This document shows, one piece after another, positions 8,281 to 17,945 of a DNA stretch of 64,000 nt. Each line of letters opens with the position of its first letter. Position 1 is the stretch's first letter. The DNA comes from Bifidobacterium breve (lineage in GTDB: Bacteria; Actinomycetota; Actinomycetes; Nanopelagicales; Nanopelagicaceae): assembly GCA_945863115.1 (NCBI GenBank), contig CAMAYZ010000001.1, forward strand, positions 1 to 64,000, read 5' to 3'. Under the pieces are notes generated by a model. The model had not been told where the DNA came from and searched no databases. It saw only the letters and a program-made list of their open reading frames with translations. Position numbers and translations under genes: made by a program.

Positions 8281-9289
8281 AGTTAAAACCCATAAAGTTA
8301 TTGGAGCGCGTAGCACTCGACTTGCAATAATCTTCTTCATATTTATTCTTCTACTTTCTATGCAATTTGATCCTTACAATCAATATCAATTAGCAAATAT
8401 CTCAACGCTATTGATTGCGGTTCTTTCAATTACTTTGTTAACTGGTGCTTCTGGACAAATCTCTTTAGGCCAAGGGGCAATCATGGCTGTCGGTGGTTAT
8501 AGCTCGGCCTTGCTTGTGACAAAGCTTGGTTTATCGATGTGGATTGCATTTGTTTTAGCAATATTTGTCTCTGCGCTTTTTGGACTTTTCTTAGGACTTG
8601 CAGCTGCAAGGCTAAGTGGCCCGTATTTAGCGGGAACAACTTTAGTAATGGCACTGGCAATCCCATCTGTCGCAATTAGATTTGAATCCTTATTTGGTGG
8701 AGATATTGGTTTTACTGTTGATTACGGATATCCACCTAATTGGCTAACAAATTTGATTGGCGAGATAAGTATTGAAGAGTGGTCGCTCTATGTCGCGCTA
8801 CCTTTTGCAGCACTATCTCTCTTTGCTGTCTTGAATCTTTCAAATACGAGAAGTGGTCGGACCTGGCGCGCAGTTCGCGACAATGAAGTAGCAGCAGCAC
8901 TTGCGGGCATAAATATCGCAAGAACAAAAGTAATTGCATTTGTGTGCGCTTCAGCTTTGGCTGGCCTAGCTGGTGCAATCTATGGTTTCCGCGGTTTGGT
9001 TGGTCCAAGTGTTTACTCAACAGATCTTTCGCTCCTGTTGTTAACCGCTGCTGTAATTGGCGGTCTGCGCTCAATTGGTGGGGCAATTTTTGGCACATTC
9101 GTAATTGTTTTTCTCCCAGATGTAATTGAGAGAATAACCAAAGCGCTAGCCCTCCCTGAGACCATCAGCAACTATCTCCCGGCGCTATTAATCGGCTTCT
9201 TGCTTCTCTTAACTGTAATTTTCAATCCTCGGGGATCGGCCGGCGCCCTGGAACATATTCGGCATGCTAGACATAGCCATAAACACTAA
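8273..9289 (+). CDS. livM: Branched-chain amino acid ABC transporter permease (LivM-type)
   Basis: This is the second permease, 338 residues, strongly hydrophobic. The LivM pattern includes LTGASGQISLGQGAIMAVGGY near residues 60-80 and the coupling loop SNTRSGRTWRAVRDNEVAAALAGINIARTK. The end is histidine/arginine-rich and cytoplasmic. GTG 8273 is preceded by AGGAGGTGAG within livH. With livH it would form the membrane channel for the amino acid or related substrate captured by livK. A gap of nearly 200 bases then separates it from livK. Confidence 0.93.
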   Translation: MSKVKTHKVIGARSTRLAIIFFIFILLLSMQFDPYNQYQLANISTLLIAVLSITLLTGASGQISLGQGAIMAVGGYSSALLVTKLGLSMWIAFVLAIFVSALFGLFLGLAAARLSGPYLAGTTLVMALAIPSVAIRFESLFGGDIGFTVDYGYPPNWLTNLIGEISIEEWSLYVALPFAALSLFAVLNLSNTRSGRTWRAVRDNEVAAALAGINIARTKVIAFVCASALAGLAGAIYGFRGLVGPSVYSTDLSLLLLTAAVIGGLRSIGGAIFGTFVIVFLPDVIERITKALALPETISNYLPALLIGFLLLLTVIFNPRGSAGALEHIRHARHSHKH

Positions 9290-9409
9290 GTAAGGGCTGA
9301 AACTCGGTAAACACTCAAAATTTAGGCGTGAATGATGCCAGATTGTTATGAAATCCGAACCGCATGGCACTTCACTAGATGTTCACTTTTCGTTAATCTA
9401 TGAGCAGAT

Positions 9410-9437
9410 TCAGGCGCACCTGCCTGAGCCCATGGGC
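9410..9437 (+). promoter_or_regulatory. Two adjacent inverted repeats in the livK leader
   Basis: TCAGGC (9410-9415) and GCCTGA (9422-9427) form a six-base-pair hairpin with a six-base loop. The perfect palindrome GCCCATGGGC (9428-9437) follows at once. Both lie upstream of the chosen livK start and downstream of a weak promoter-like TTCACT (9371-9376) - 17 bases - TAATCT (9394-9399). They could be an operator or leader structure for raising livK expression over the rest of the operon. The function is unproven. Confidence 0.35.
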
Positions 9438-9483
9438 CAGAACCCTCGTCCATGATAAGAGTGCAGTAGAAAGAGTGAATGCA

Positions 9484-10818
9484 GTGAATCTTCGCAAACC
9501 TCTGATTCTCACCGTAGTCGCATCAGCGCTAGTGGGATCTTTAGTAATGAATGGTTTTTCGGCAACTGCCGCAAGCGTTCCAGGAGTTTCAAGTACTGAA
9601 ATTGTTCTAGGAATGCAATTGCCACAAACCGGTGGTGCTAGTCCAGGTTATAACAAGATAGATGACGCAGCACGCGCCTATTTTGATTATGTGAATTCAA
9701 AAGGTGGTGTGAACGGTCGTAGCATCAAGCTAGTAGCTAAAGATGACACCTACAAAGCCGGAGTCACAATCACAACAGCCAGAGAGTTAATTAACAATGA
9801 CAAGATCTTTGCATTCTTCGGATCAGTGGGAACTCAGACTCACCTTTCAGTGGTTAAAGATATTAACCGCCGAGGAATTCCTGACATCTTAGTGAACAGC
9901 GGATACAGTGGTTTCTATACCGACCCTAAGAAGTATCCAAATTCTTTTGGTGGACTTGGAACTTACACAGTTGAAGCAAAAATTCTTGGTAAGTATCTAA
10001 AAGAAAAGTATGCAGATAAGAAGATTGGTATTTTGTATCAGTCTGATGACTTCGGCCGAAATGCTCTGGCTGGTCTAACTGCAGCTGGCCTAAAGTTTGA
10101 AGCAAAGAAAACTGCTGCATCATTTGTATCTGGAACTCACGGATCAATTGGTCTTGGAACTCAAATTGGTCAGCTAAAGGCCAATGGCGTTGAAGTCGTA
10201 ATTATTGCCGCAGTTTCATCAGCGACTGCAGTTGCTTATGCAACAGCAGCTGCGCTTGCTTATAAGCCAACAAAGTGGGCAGTAATGAGTGTTGGAGCAG
10301 ATTCAACAACATTCCAGACCATCCTTGGCGCAAGAGGTACTCCTCTAGCAACAAGTGCTGCGTTGTTAGCTGGAACTATTTCAGCATCACACATACCAGC
10401 TGCCGGTGATGCCGATGATGAATTCGTTAAGGCATTTAAGAAAATCAATACCGATTTCAATAAGGGTCCCGATAAGACTTGGGATTTCAACGTATTGCAT
10501 GGCATGAATATTGCATACATCGCGACTTCAGCACTTATGGGAACTGGAAAAGATTTAACTCGCGCAAAGCTAGTTTCATATATGGAAAAAAATGGAGCAA
10601 AGTTAAGTAACGCTGCATTTTCACCACTTGGTTATTCAGCCTCAACTCACGAAGCCTTCACTGGTTTCTGGTTGGGTGAATACGACGCTTCATTATTACT
10701 TAAGCCACTTGATGGAAAGCGTGTTGTTTATACAACCGATTCTGGCAGTGGCCTTGTAACTGTTTCTAACTACCAGCGTCCAGCAATCGCTGCTGATGCG
10801 CTTCCAAAGGTTGCGTGA
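9484..10818 (+). CDS. livK: Secreted branched-chain amino acid-type binding protein (LivK/peripla-BP 6)
   Basis: This is the extracellular substrate-binding protein of the Liv-type importer, about 444 residues. A Sec signal peptide begins with MNLRKPLILTVVASALVG and is probably cut near SATAAS. No lipobox cysteine follows. The mature part begins VSSTEIVLGMQLPQTGG, and the two-lobe fold continues with VKDINRRGIPDILVNSG and KKIGILYQSDDFGRNAL. I chose GTG 9484 because AGAAAG lies eight bases upstream and it gives a clean signal peptide. The upstream ATG 9400 would add an arginine-rich extension through the leader palindromes. Its own promoter would allow more binding protein than permease. Confidence 0.88.
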   Translation: MNLRKPLILTVVASALVGSLVMNGFSATAASVPGVSSTEIVLGMQLPQTGGASPGYNKIDDAARAYFDYVNSKGGVNGRSIKLVAKDDTYKAGVTITTARELINNDKIFAFFGSVGTQTHLSVVKDINRRGIPDILVNSGYSGFYTDPKKYPNSFGGLGTYTVEAKILGKYLKEKYADKKIGILYQSDDFGRNALAGLTAAGLKFEAKKTAASFVSGTHGSIGLGTQIGQLKANGVEVVIIAAVSSATAVAYATAAALAYKPTKWAVMSVGADSTTFQTILGARGTPLATSAALLAGTISASHIPAAGDADDEFVKAFKKINTDFNKGPDKTWDFNVLHGMNIAYIATSALMGTGKDLTRAKLVSYMEKNGAKLSNAAFSPLGYSASTHEAFTGFWLGEYDASLLLKPLDGKRVVYTTDSGSGLVTVSNYQRPAIAADALPKVA

Positions 10819-10825
10819 GGATAAA

Positions 10826-12472
10826 ATGAAAAACGTTAACTTGAAAAAACTAATCGCAACACTTGGCGCAACTGCGCTGATCTCAACTGGCTTGGTAGTC
10901 GCAGTTGCGGCTCCAGCACAAGCTTCAACCCCAGTTTGCGTAGAAGATGCAAAGACTGGCGTCATAACCTGCGACGGAGCTCTAAGCAACGGTGCTAAAT
11001 ACAGAACGATGGTTCCATCTAATTACGGTGGAACATTCTTCTTCTGGCAACACGGTGTGCGTCCTTCATATGCTTACCCAGGTTATGTAGCGCCTACAGG
11101 TGTTGAACAAATGTCACCAACCAGCGTCAACCATAAAGTCAGCACAGTGAAACCTATGCTTCAACTTGGTTACGGAATTGCTGCTTACGATTGCTCGTCG
11201 AATGGACTGCATGGCTGGAATACAGCTGATTGCGTTGAAATGCTAAATGAATTAGTAACTATTACTAAGAAGCGCATTTCAATCACCAAGACAGTTGTCT
11301 ACGGCGGATCAATGGCTGGCGCAATTTTGACTCCATACATTGAAAAGTATCCAACTGGTGCAGATGCAGTCGGAGTTCTTGCTGGTGTATCGCCATCAAT
11401 CGCTAACACACTTAAGTCTGGTTGCGACTTCCTCTATATCTTTAGTGTTTTCTTTGATCCAACAATCAAGGGCTGCACAGTTATGGGAACCAAGGGCGTA
11501 CCTGGCCATATGGCAGTTCTAGGTGACTTTGCAAAGGTCGGTGCACTTCTTACTAAATGGAGCGTTGATTACGGAAGCTCACCAATTGCTTATCCAGCTC
11601 CACTTGCAGCTGCTGGAATTCCACAACGTTCTGCGCTTTTGCTTGCAGGATTGATTGCTGGTATCCCAACTAAGTCAGGGCATATGGACGGAATCTCAAC
11701 AAATGCAACTCTCATTCCAGAGGGAAGTATTAACTCAACTGTTGCGATTCTTGAAAACGCTCAAGATTTCCTTGGAACCGCCTACTTTGGTGGCCAAGGT
11801 GTTGCTGAAGTCGTAGGTGCTGGTTTCTACGACAACACAAAGACTAATTTCTCGGCACTTCTTGCAGATGAAGATCTGGGACGCTTCACTGTTGGTCTAT
11901 CTGGTGACGACGCGGTCAATGCGATGCTTGCAACACTTGCAGCGTATCCACGCGTTGAAGGAGTTCCAGCTTCAGTGGCAAAATTAGCTGCACTAGATAA
12001 GTCTAAGTTCGATACTACAAAGCCAGTTGTTCTGCTTTCAAATGAAGCAGATCGTCTGGTGTTGTCTGGTAACCAAGTCCACTATGTAAACAAAGCAAAA
12101 GCTGTTTACGAAGCAAGACTTGCTGCTTGGGAGAAGAGACTTGCTGATGCAAAAGATCAACCTGAGATTACATTCCTGCTAAAGAACAAGCCGGTCTGGA
12201 ATACAGTTTCGATGTATGCAGTTACTCCTGATACCTATACCAAGTTCACCGCAACTGGTGCACCTGATTTGACTGCTCCGGTCGCTATTTCTGGCGTCGG
12301 GCACGAATCATTTACCAAAGAACAGTTAATGACTTGGGTTCGAGTTCTAGCTTCTTCAGCTAAGACCGGAAAAGTTCCAAGCCAGACTGTCTTGAACACA
12401 ATTCTGCCTAAGGTTCCGTATCTAAATACTGATCCGGATTACCAACCAGCTGAGTTGAAGTATCAGGACTAA
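10826..12472 (+). CDS. Secreted alpha/beta-hydrolase of unknown substrate
   Basis: The predicted product is 548 residues. It begins with a signal peptide (MKNVNLKKLIATLGATALIS then cleavage near APAQAS). The sequence FFWQHGVRPS resembles an oxyanion-hole HG strand. VVYGGSMAGA carries a GxSxG nucleophile elbow with serine 162, and AISGVGHESF near the end supplies a plausible catalytic histidine. An acid residue may lie in VLLSNEADRLVL. I do not recognise a named family; esterase, amidase or peptidase are all possible. ATG 10826 has GAGG six bases upstream, and it lies 7 bases after livK and before a strong terminator. Its place suggests it releases a substrate taken up by the transporter, which is inference. 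Confidence 0.8.
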   Translation: MKNVNLKKLIATLGATALISTGLVVAVAAPAQASTPVCVEDAKTGVITCDGALSNGAKYRTMVPSNYGGTFFFWQHGVRPSYAYPGYVAPTGVEQMSPTSVNHKVSTVKPMLQLGYGIAAYDCSSNGLHGWNTADCVEMLNELVTITKKRISITKTVVYGGSMAGAILTPYIEKYPTGADAVGVLAGVSPSIANTLKSGCDFLYIFSVFFDPTIKGCTVMGTKGVPGHMAVLGDFAKVGALLTKWSVDYGSSPIAYPAPLAAAGIPQRSALLLAGLIAGIPTKSGHMDGISTNATLIPEGSINSTVAILENAQDFLGTAYFGGQGVAEVVGAGFYDNTKTNFSALLADEDLGRFTVGLSGDDAVNAMLATLAAYPRVEGVPASVAKLAALDKSKFDTTKPVVLLSNEADRLVLSGNQVHYVNKAKAVYEARLAAWEKRLADAKDQPEITFLLKNKPVWNTVSMYAVTPDTYTKFTATGAPDLTAPVAISGVGHESFTKEQLMTWVRVLASSAKTGKVPSQTVLNTILPKVPYLNTDPDYQPAELKYQD

Positions 12473-12492
12473 TACCTGAATAACTAGAAATT

Positions 12493-12523
12493 GCGGGGTC
12501 AGTTAATTCTGGCCCCGCTTTTT
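12493..12523 (+). terminator. Rho-independent terminator after the liv operon
   Basis: GCGGGGTCAG pairs with CTGGCCCCGC around a six-base loop, TTAATT, and is followed by five Ts. It ends the livGFHMK-hydrolase transcript. A second T-run lies at 12531-12538. Confidence 0.92.
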
Positions 12524-12541
12524 CATGTAATTTTTTTTGGG

Positions 12542-12547
12542 TAACCT
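12542..12547 (+). promoter_or_regulatory. -10 element of a putative leaderless tsaE promoter
   Basis: TAACCT is followed by six bases and then the GTG start of tsaE, so the transcript would begin at or next to the start codon. No good -35 is visible. The same GGGTAACCTTC string precedes the gene at 57104. Confidence 0.55.
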
Positions 12548-12553
12548 TCTCTC

Positions 12554-13003
12554 GTGTCTGGAAAAAGTGAAGTCAATAGCCTGACCGAGATGCATAAATT
12601 AGGTGCGCAAATTGGCAAGCAATTAAAACCGGGAGATTTAGTTTTACTCTCTGGACCATTAGGCGCTGGCAAGACTGCCCTTACCCAAGGCATAGGCCAG
12701 GAACTTGGAATCCAAAATGTAACGTCACCAACCTTTGTTATTTCTAGAATTCACCAAGGAAAAATTCCACTAGTCCATGTCGATGCTTATCGTTTACAAG
12801 GCGATTCAACCGCGATTTTTGATGACTTGGATTTAGAAAGTTACCTGCCAACTAGTGTCACGGTTGTTGAATGGGGTGAAGGTTTAGCAAATCGTCTAGC
12901 CGATCAGTATCTAGAAATTCAGATTGTGTTTGGCGAGAACGATGATCAAAGGCTAGTTTCAATTATTAGCCATGGTTCGAGATTTGCTGGATTTAAATTG
13001 TGA
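12554..13003 (+). CDS. tsaE: tRNA threonylcarbamoyladenosine biosynthesis ATPase TsaE
   Basis: TsaE is the small ATPase that resets the TsaB-TsaD complex during synthesis of t6A37 on ANN-decoding tRNAs. The 149-residue protein has the P-loop GPLGAGKTALTQGIGQELG near residues 35-53. NVTSPTFVISR and VHVDAYRL follow, and VVEWGEG is the family's late motif. Length is normal. It starts at GTG 12554 right behind a -10-like hexamer, and its stop overlaps the tsaB-rimI start by four bases. All t6A-complex functions except TsaC therefore lie in one operon. Confidence 0.94.
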   Translation: MSGKSEVNSLTEMHKLGAQIGKQLKPGDLVLLSGPLGAGKTALTQGIGQELGIQNVTSPTFVISRIHQGKIPLVHVDAYRLQGDSTAIFDDLDLESYLPTSVTVVEWGEGLANRLADQYLEIQIVFGENDDQRLVSIISHGSRFAGFKL

Positions 13004-13995
13004 GCACTTATCTTCTAATTGACACATCAACTTCACGCACCAGTGTTGTGATTGTGGGAGATGGCAAAACCCTCTTTGCTTCTCATCACGATGGTGCACT
13101 TTCACATGGTGAATCTTTGCCAGAACTTGTGGCACAAGGTCTAAAGATTGAAAGCAAAATTGATCAAGTAATTGTTGGAATGGGGCCAGGTCCATTTACT
13201 GGACTTCGGGCCGGTATTTCATTTGCCCAAAGCTTTGCACTGGGCCGTGGAGTTCCATGGCTTGGTGTTTGCAGTCTTGATGCAATCGCAAGTGAAATTT
13301 CGGAAAAAGATTTCTTAATTGCAATTGATGCCAGGCGTAAAGAAGTTTTCTATGCTCGATACACAGATGGTTCACGAATCGGTGAACCAAAGGTTTGTCA
13401 ACCTTCGCAATTAGATGCATTTGATATTCCCATTTATGGCGAAGCAACAAATCAATATCCGGATCCAAGTGAGTTTATTTCAATTGCTGAAGCCGGCGCC
13501 ACTTATTCGCAACCTATTTATGTTCGCCGCCCCGATGCTTACCCAGCGCCTATTGGTGTGAAATTTAGGCCAATGAATCAACTTGATTTAGTGCCGGCAT
13601 TTGCAATCGAAAAAGATTCTTATGGACATGAAGCCTGGACGATGGCGCAATTTAAAGAGGAGTTTGCCGGTAAAGAACGGATGTATGTCGCGGCTGAATT
13701 TGCTGGTGGGCTTATTGCCTATGCTGGGGTGGTTAATCTGGCAGGAACCGCTGATGTCTTAACCATGACTGTTGCAGATGGCCACCGTCGTAAAGGTATT
13801 GGCCGCGAGTTATTGCGCAGACTAATTGATTGGTCTCGAACTCAAAAGTGTGAAGCAATAATGCTTGAAGTTCGAGTTGGAAATGAAGAAGCGATTCCGC
13901 TTTATGAGTCATTTGGTTTTATCGAAATATCGAAACGTAAGGATTATTACGGCCCAGGAAAGACTGCGATTGTTATGCGCAAGGAGTTAACATGA
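13000..13995 (+). CDS. tsaB: TsaB-RimI fusion protein
   Basis: Residues 1-184 are a TsaB domain: [16 protein letters not shown] at the start, [18 protein letters not shown], and [16 protein letters not shown]. It is somewhat shorter than stand-alone TsaB because the usual C-terminal part is abbreviated. Residues 187-331 are a RimI-type GNAT acetyltransferase: [21 protein letters not shown] forms the acetyl-CoA binding loop, and [18 protein letters not shown] and the [13 protein letters not shown] tail complete it. TsaB supports TsaD in t6A synthesis; RimI acetylates the alanine N-terminus of S18. The reading frame is uninterrupted with no internal start needed. In many bacteria the genes are separate but adjacent. 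Both ends overlap neighbouring genes by four bases. Confidence 0.93.
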   Translation: MSTYLLIDTSTSRTSVVIVGDGKTLFASHHDGALSHGESLPELVAQGLKIESKIDQVIVGMGPGPFTGLRAGISFAQSFALGRGVPWLGVCSLDAIASEISEKDFLIAIDARRKEVFYARYTDGSRIGEPKVCQPSQLDAFDIPIYGEATNQYPDPSEFISIAEAGATYSQPIYVRRPDAYPAPIGVKFRPMNQLDLVPAFAIEKDSYGHEAWTMAQFKEEFAGKERMYVAAEFAGGLIAYAGVVNLAGTADVLTMTVADGHRRKGIGRELLRRLIDWSRTQKCEAIMLEVRVGNEEAIPLYESFGFIEISKRKDYYGPGKTAIVMRKELT

Positions 13996-15029
13996 AGAAC
14001 TCCGAGGCATTAGTTCTTGGTATTGAAACTTCTTGTGATGAGACCGCAGTTGGAATTGTTCGTGGTCGTAAATTACTGGCAAATGTAATTTCATCAAGCG
14101 TTGAAGAGCATGCTCGATTTGGTGGTGTGGTTCCTGAAATTGCTAGCCGAGCACATTTAGAAGCAATGCCAAGCGTTATTGCTCAGGCACTTAGCGACGC
14201 CAAAGTTTCACTTGAGGACATCGACGCTTTTGCTGTTACTGCTGGCCCAGGTCTAATTGGTGCGCTATTGGTGGGAACTTCAAGTGCGTCCGGACTTGCA
14301 CTCGCTTTAGATAAGCCACTTTATGGGGTCAATCATTTATCGGCGCACATCGCAGTTGATTCATTGAATTCTGAACACAAACTAGATCCAGCCATTGCGC
14401 TTTTGGTAAGTGGTGGGCATAGCTCTATTCTGCAAATCAATGATTTAACTGATGATGTAAAAACTCTTGGTTCTACAATCGATGATGCTGCTGGTGAAGC
14501 TTTCGATAAAATTGCGAGAATTCTTGAATTAGGTTTTCCAGGCGGACCGGCAATAGATCGTGAAGCAAAGTCTGGAAACCCAGATGCAATTGAATTTCCA
14601 AGAGGCCTAACTCTGGCTAGGGACTTAGTTGATCATAAATATGATTTCTCATTTTCTGGTTTGAAAACTGCAGTTTCAAGATACCTAGCAAAAACTCCAA
14701 ACCATTTGCGAGCAGATGTTGCTGCATCATTCCAAGAAGCAGTTGTTGATGTGCTGCTCATGAAGGCAATTGGCGCGGCAAAAGAGACCGGAATTGAAAC
14801 CTTGATAATCGCTGGTGGGGTAGCAGCCAACAGCAGGTTGCGGGATCTTGCTCAAGATCGAACCCAAAAAGCCGGCATCCAACTGCGGATTCCACCGATG
14901 GTTTTATGCACCGATAACGGGGCAATGGTTGCGGCAATTGGTTCTCTTGCCGTGGCAAAGGGCTTAAAGCCCTCACAAATAGGCTTTGCAGCCGATTCCA
15001 GCTCAGGTATTTCAAAGCCCATCTTTTGA
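13992..15029 (+). CDS. tsaD: tRNA N6-adenosine threonylcarbamoyltransferase TsaD
   Basis: TsaD transfers the threonylcarbamoyl group to A37 of tRNA. The 345-residue protein shows the Kae1/TsaD signature: [14 protein letters not shown], the [13 protein letters not shown] segment, the metal ligands in [15 protein letters not shown], and the late [10 protein letters not shown] and [10 protein letters not shown] motifs. Length is normal. It overlaps the tsaB-rimI fusion by four bases. Its stop codon overlaps the -35 of the groESL promoter. Confidence 0.97.
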   Translation: MKNSEALVLGIETSCDETAVGIVRGRKLLANVISSSVEEHARFGGVVPEIASRAHLEAMPSVIAQALSDAKVSLEDIDAFAVTAGPGLIGALLVGTSSASGLALALDKPLYGVNHLSAHIAVDSLNSEHKLDPAIALLVSGGHSSILQINDLTDDVKTLGSTIDDAAGEAFDKIARILELGFPGGPAIDREAKSGNPDAIEFPRGLTLARDLVDHKYDFSFSGLKTAVSRYLAKTPNHLRADVAASFQEAVVDVLLMKAIGAAKETGIETLIIAGGVAANSRLRDLAQDRTQKAGIQLRIPPMVLCTDNGAMVAAIGSLAVAKGLKPSQIGFAADSSSGISKPIF

Positions 15030-15055
15030 CGCCCCACCCACCCCTGCTTTAGAGT
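15026..15055 (+). promoter_or_regulatory. groESL promoter
   Basis: TTGACG (15026-15031) and TAGAGT (15050-15055) are separated by 18 bases and match the housekeeping sigma pattern at 5/6 and 4/6 positions. The predicted start near 15061-15063 falls on the CIRCE-like element. Confidence 0.65.
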
Positions 15056-15060
15056 TTGCG

Positions 15061-15087
15061 TTAGCACTCGCAGGGTGAGTCTGCGAA
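15061..15087 (+). promoter_or_regulatory. CIRCE-like HrcA operator
   Basis: The left arm TTAGCACTC (15061-15069) matches the CIRCE consensus at all nine positions. After exactly nine bases the right arm GTCTGCGAA (15079-15087) matches GAGTGCTAA at six of nine. It lies at the predicted transcription start of groES, the standard place for HrcA repression of chaperone genes. Confidence 0.65.
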
Positions 15088-15121
15088 TCGAGTAGCGCCC
15101 ATTAATTATGAAGGAGCAATC

Positions 15122-15418
15122 ATGGCCGTAACCATCAAGCCACTAGAAGATCGCCTAGTTGTAAAGGCAAATGAAGCCGAACAAACAACAGCGTCAGGTT
15201 TAGTAATTCCAGATACCGCAAAAGAGAAGCCACAAGAGGGCACTGTTATTGCAGTTGGTCCAGGTCGTTTCGATGATGGCGTGCGCACACCAATGGATGT
15301 GAAAGTTGGTGACGTAGTTCTTTATAGCAAGTATGGCGGAACTGAAGTTAAGTACAACAACGAGGAATACCTAGTTCTTTCAGCTCGCGATGTACTAGCA
15401 ATTATTGAAAAGAAGTAA
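15122..15418 (+). CDS. groES: Co-chaperonin GroES
   Basis: GroES caps the GroEL folding chamber. The 98-residue product has [29 protein letters not shown], with the mobile loop in the TTASGLVIP segment, and [33 protein letters not shown] at the end. AAGGAG lies at 15111-15116 before the ATG. Six bases separate it from groEL. Expression is probably controlled by the upstream CIRCE-like site. Confidence 0.98.
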   Translation: MAVTIKPLEDRLVVKANEAEQTTASGLVIPDTAKEKPQEGTVIAVGPGRFDDGVRTPMDVKVGDVVLYSKYGGTEVKYNNEEYLVLSARDVLAIIEKK

Positions 15419-15421
15419 TAA

Positions 15422-17059
<1,638 letters not shown>

Positions 17060-17075
17060 TTAACGCCTGAGATTT

Positions 17076-17111
17076 AAGGCCCCAAACTTTCATTAGTGTG
17101 GGGCCTTTTTT
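17076..17111 (+). terminator. Rho-independent terminator after groEL
   Basis: AGGCCCCA pairs with TGGGGCCT around a loop of about 14 bases, followed by a run of Ts. It closes the groESL transcript. Confidence 0.9.
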
Positions 17112-17116
17112 ATTGG

Positions 17117-17122
17117 TTTAAT
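17117..17122 (+). promoter_or_regulatory. Possible leaderless -10 element for the ROK kinase
   Basis: TTTAAT (5/6 to TATAAT) stands six bases before ATG 17129. It lies immediately after the groEL terminator, so a new promoter is needed here. No clear -35 is visible. Confidence 0.4.
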
Positions 17123-17128
17123 TAGCAC

Positions 17129-17893
17129 ATGGCAAATTCCCCAGTAATGACGCTGAGCATTGATTGCGGCGGACTTAGCATCAAAGCTTCGGTTCTTGAT
17201 GAAGATGGCACGATGCATGCACCAGCAGTCGCAGTGCCAACTCCATATCCACTTACTCCGATGGATTTAATTAACGTCTTCAAAGATATTGCTTCAAAAT
17301 TGCCAAAGGCAGATCGCATAACTGTTGGCTTCCCGGGAATGGTTCGCCACGGAGTAGTAGTGAATACTCCGCATTACGTAAATGTAAAAGGTCCGCGCAC
17401 CAAAGTTGATCCAGAGCTGTTCTATGCCTGGAAAGGATTAGATTTCAGAAGTCAGGTTGAAGAAACTTTTAAGCTTCCAACTTTGATGTTAAATGATGCT
17501 GAAGTCCATGGTGCTGGCGTTGTTGCTGGTTCAGGTTTCGAAGTTGTTCTAACACTTGGAACCGGCCTTGGTTGCGCAGTATTTGATGGTGGAAAACTTG
17601 CTCCCCATATTGAACTATCACATGCACCGATTCGACGTTCAACTATTTATGACGAATGGATTGGCGAACACGAACGCCGCCGTCTTGGCGATTCATTCTG
17701 GTCTCGCAGAATTCGCTTAATGGTTACTGATTTACGTCCGGTATTCCACTGGGACCGACTTTATTTAGGTGGCGGAAATGCTCGTCGGATCAGGCCAGAA
17801 GTCTTAGAACTTATTGGGGATGACGTTGTAATCGTTCCAAATGCTGCCGGAATTGTCGGTGGCGTTCGGGCTTGGAATCTGACCCGGGTTTAA
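17129..17893 (+). CDS. ppgK: Polyphosphate glucokinase-like ROK-family sugar kinase
   Basis: The 254-residue protein resembles actinobacterial polyphosphate/ATP glucokinases, which phosphorylate glucose. It has an N-terminal phosphate-binding segment LSIDCGGLSIKASVLDEDG; typical PPGK has DIGGTGIKG. NDAEVHGAGV and LTLGTGLGCAVFDGG form the sugar and phosphate sites. IELSHAPIRRSTIYDEWI precedes a late basic region, HERRRLGDSFWSRR. Cys/Gly replaces the usual Gly/Gly-Thr in the first loop, so activity on polyphosphate versus ATP is uncertain. A later ATG at 17147 is a possible alternative start. It probably stands alone between a terminator and a separately promoted gene. Confidence 0.8.
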   Translation: MANSPVMTLSIDCGGLSIKASVLDEDGTMHAPAVAVPTPYPLTPMDLINVFKDIASKLPKADRITVGFPGMVRHGVVVNTPHYVNVKGPRTKVDPELFYAWKGLDFRSQVEETFKLPTLMLNDAEVHGAGVVAGSGFEVVLTLGTGLGCAVFDGGKLAPHIELSHAPIRRSTIYDEWIGEHERRRLGDSFWSRRIRLMVTDLRPVFHWDRLYLGGGNARRIRPEVLELIGDDVVIVPNAAGIVGGVRAWNLTRV

Positions 17894-17933
17894 ATCTGCT
17901 TAATTTGGAAGTGCGTAAATAAGTTTGCTCAGG

Positions 17934-17939
17934 TAATCT
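17934..17939 (+). promoter_or_regulatory. -10 element of a putative leaderless promoter
   Basis: TAATCT lies six bases before GTG 17946, the start of the secreted cytochrome-b5-domain gene. The same hexamer and spacing occur before accD. Confidence 0.55.
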
Positions 17940-17945
17940 TTTTGG

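Noticed and set aside
9400-9483. N-terminal extension of LivK from ATG 9400
   Set aside because: It would place an arginine-rich 28-residue stretch before the signal peptide and translate through two leader palindromes. GTG 9484 has an AGAAAG site at good spacing.
15030-15121. Riboswitch in the groES leader
   Set aside because: The leader is about 60 bases, and is accounted for by the promoter, CIRCE-like site and ribosome binding site.
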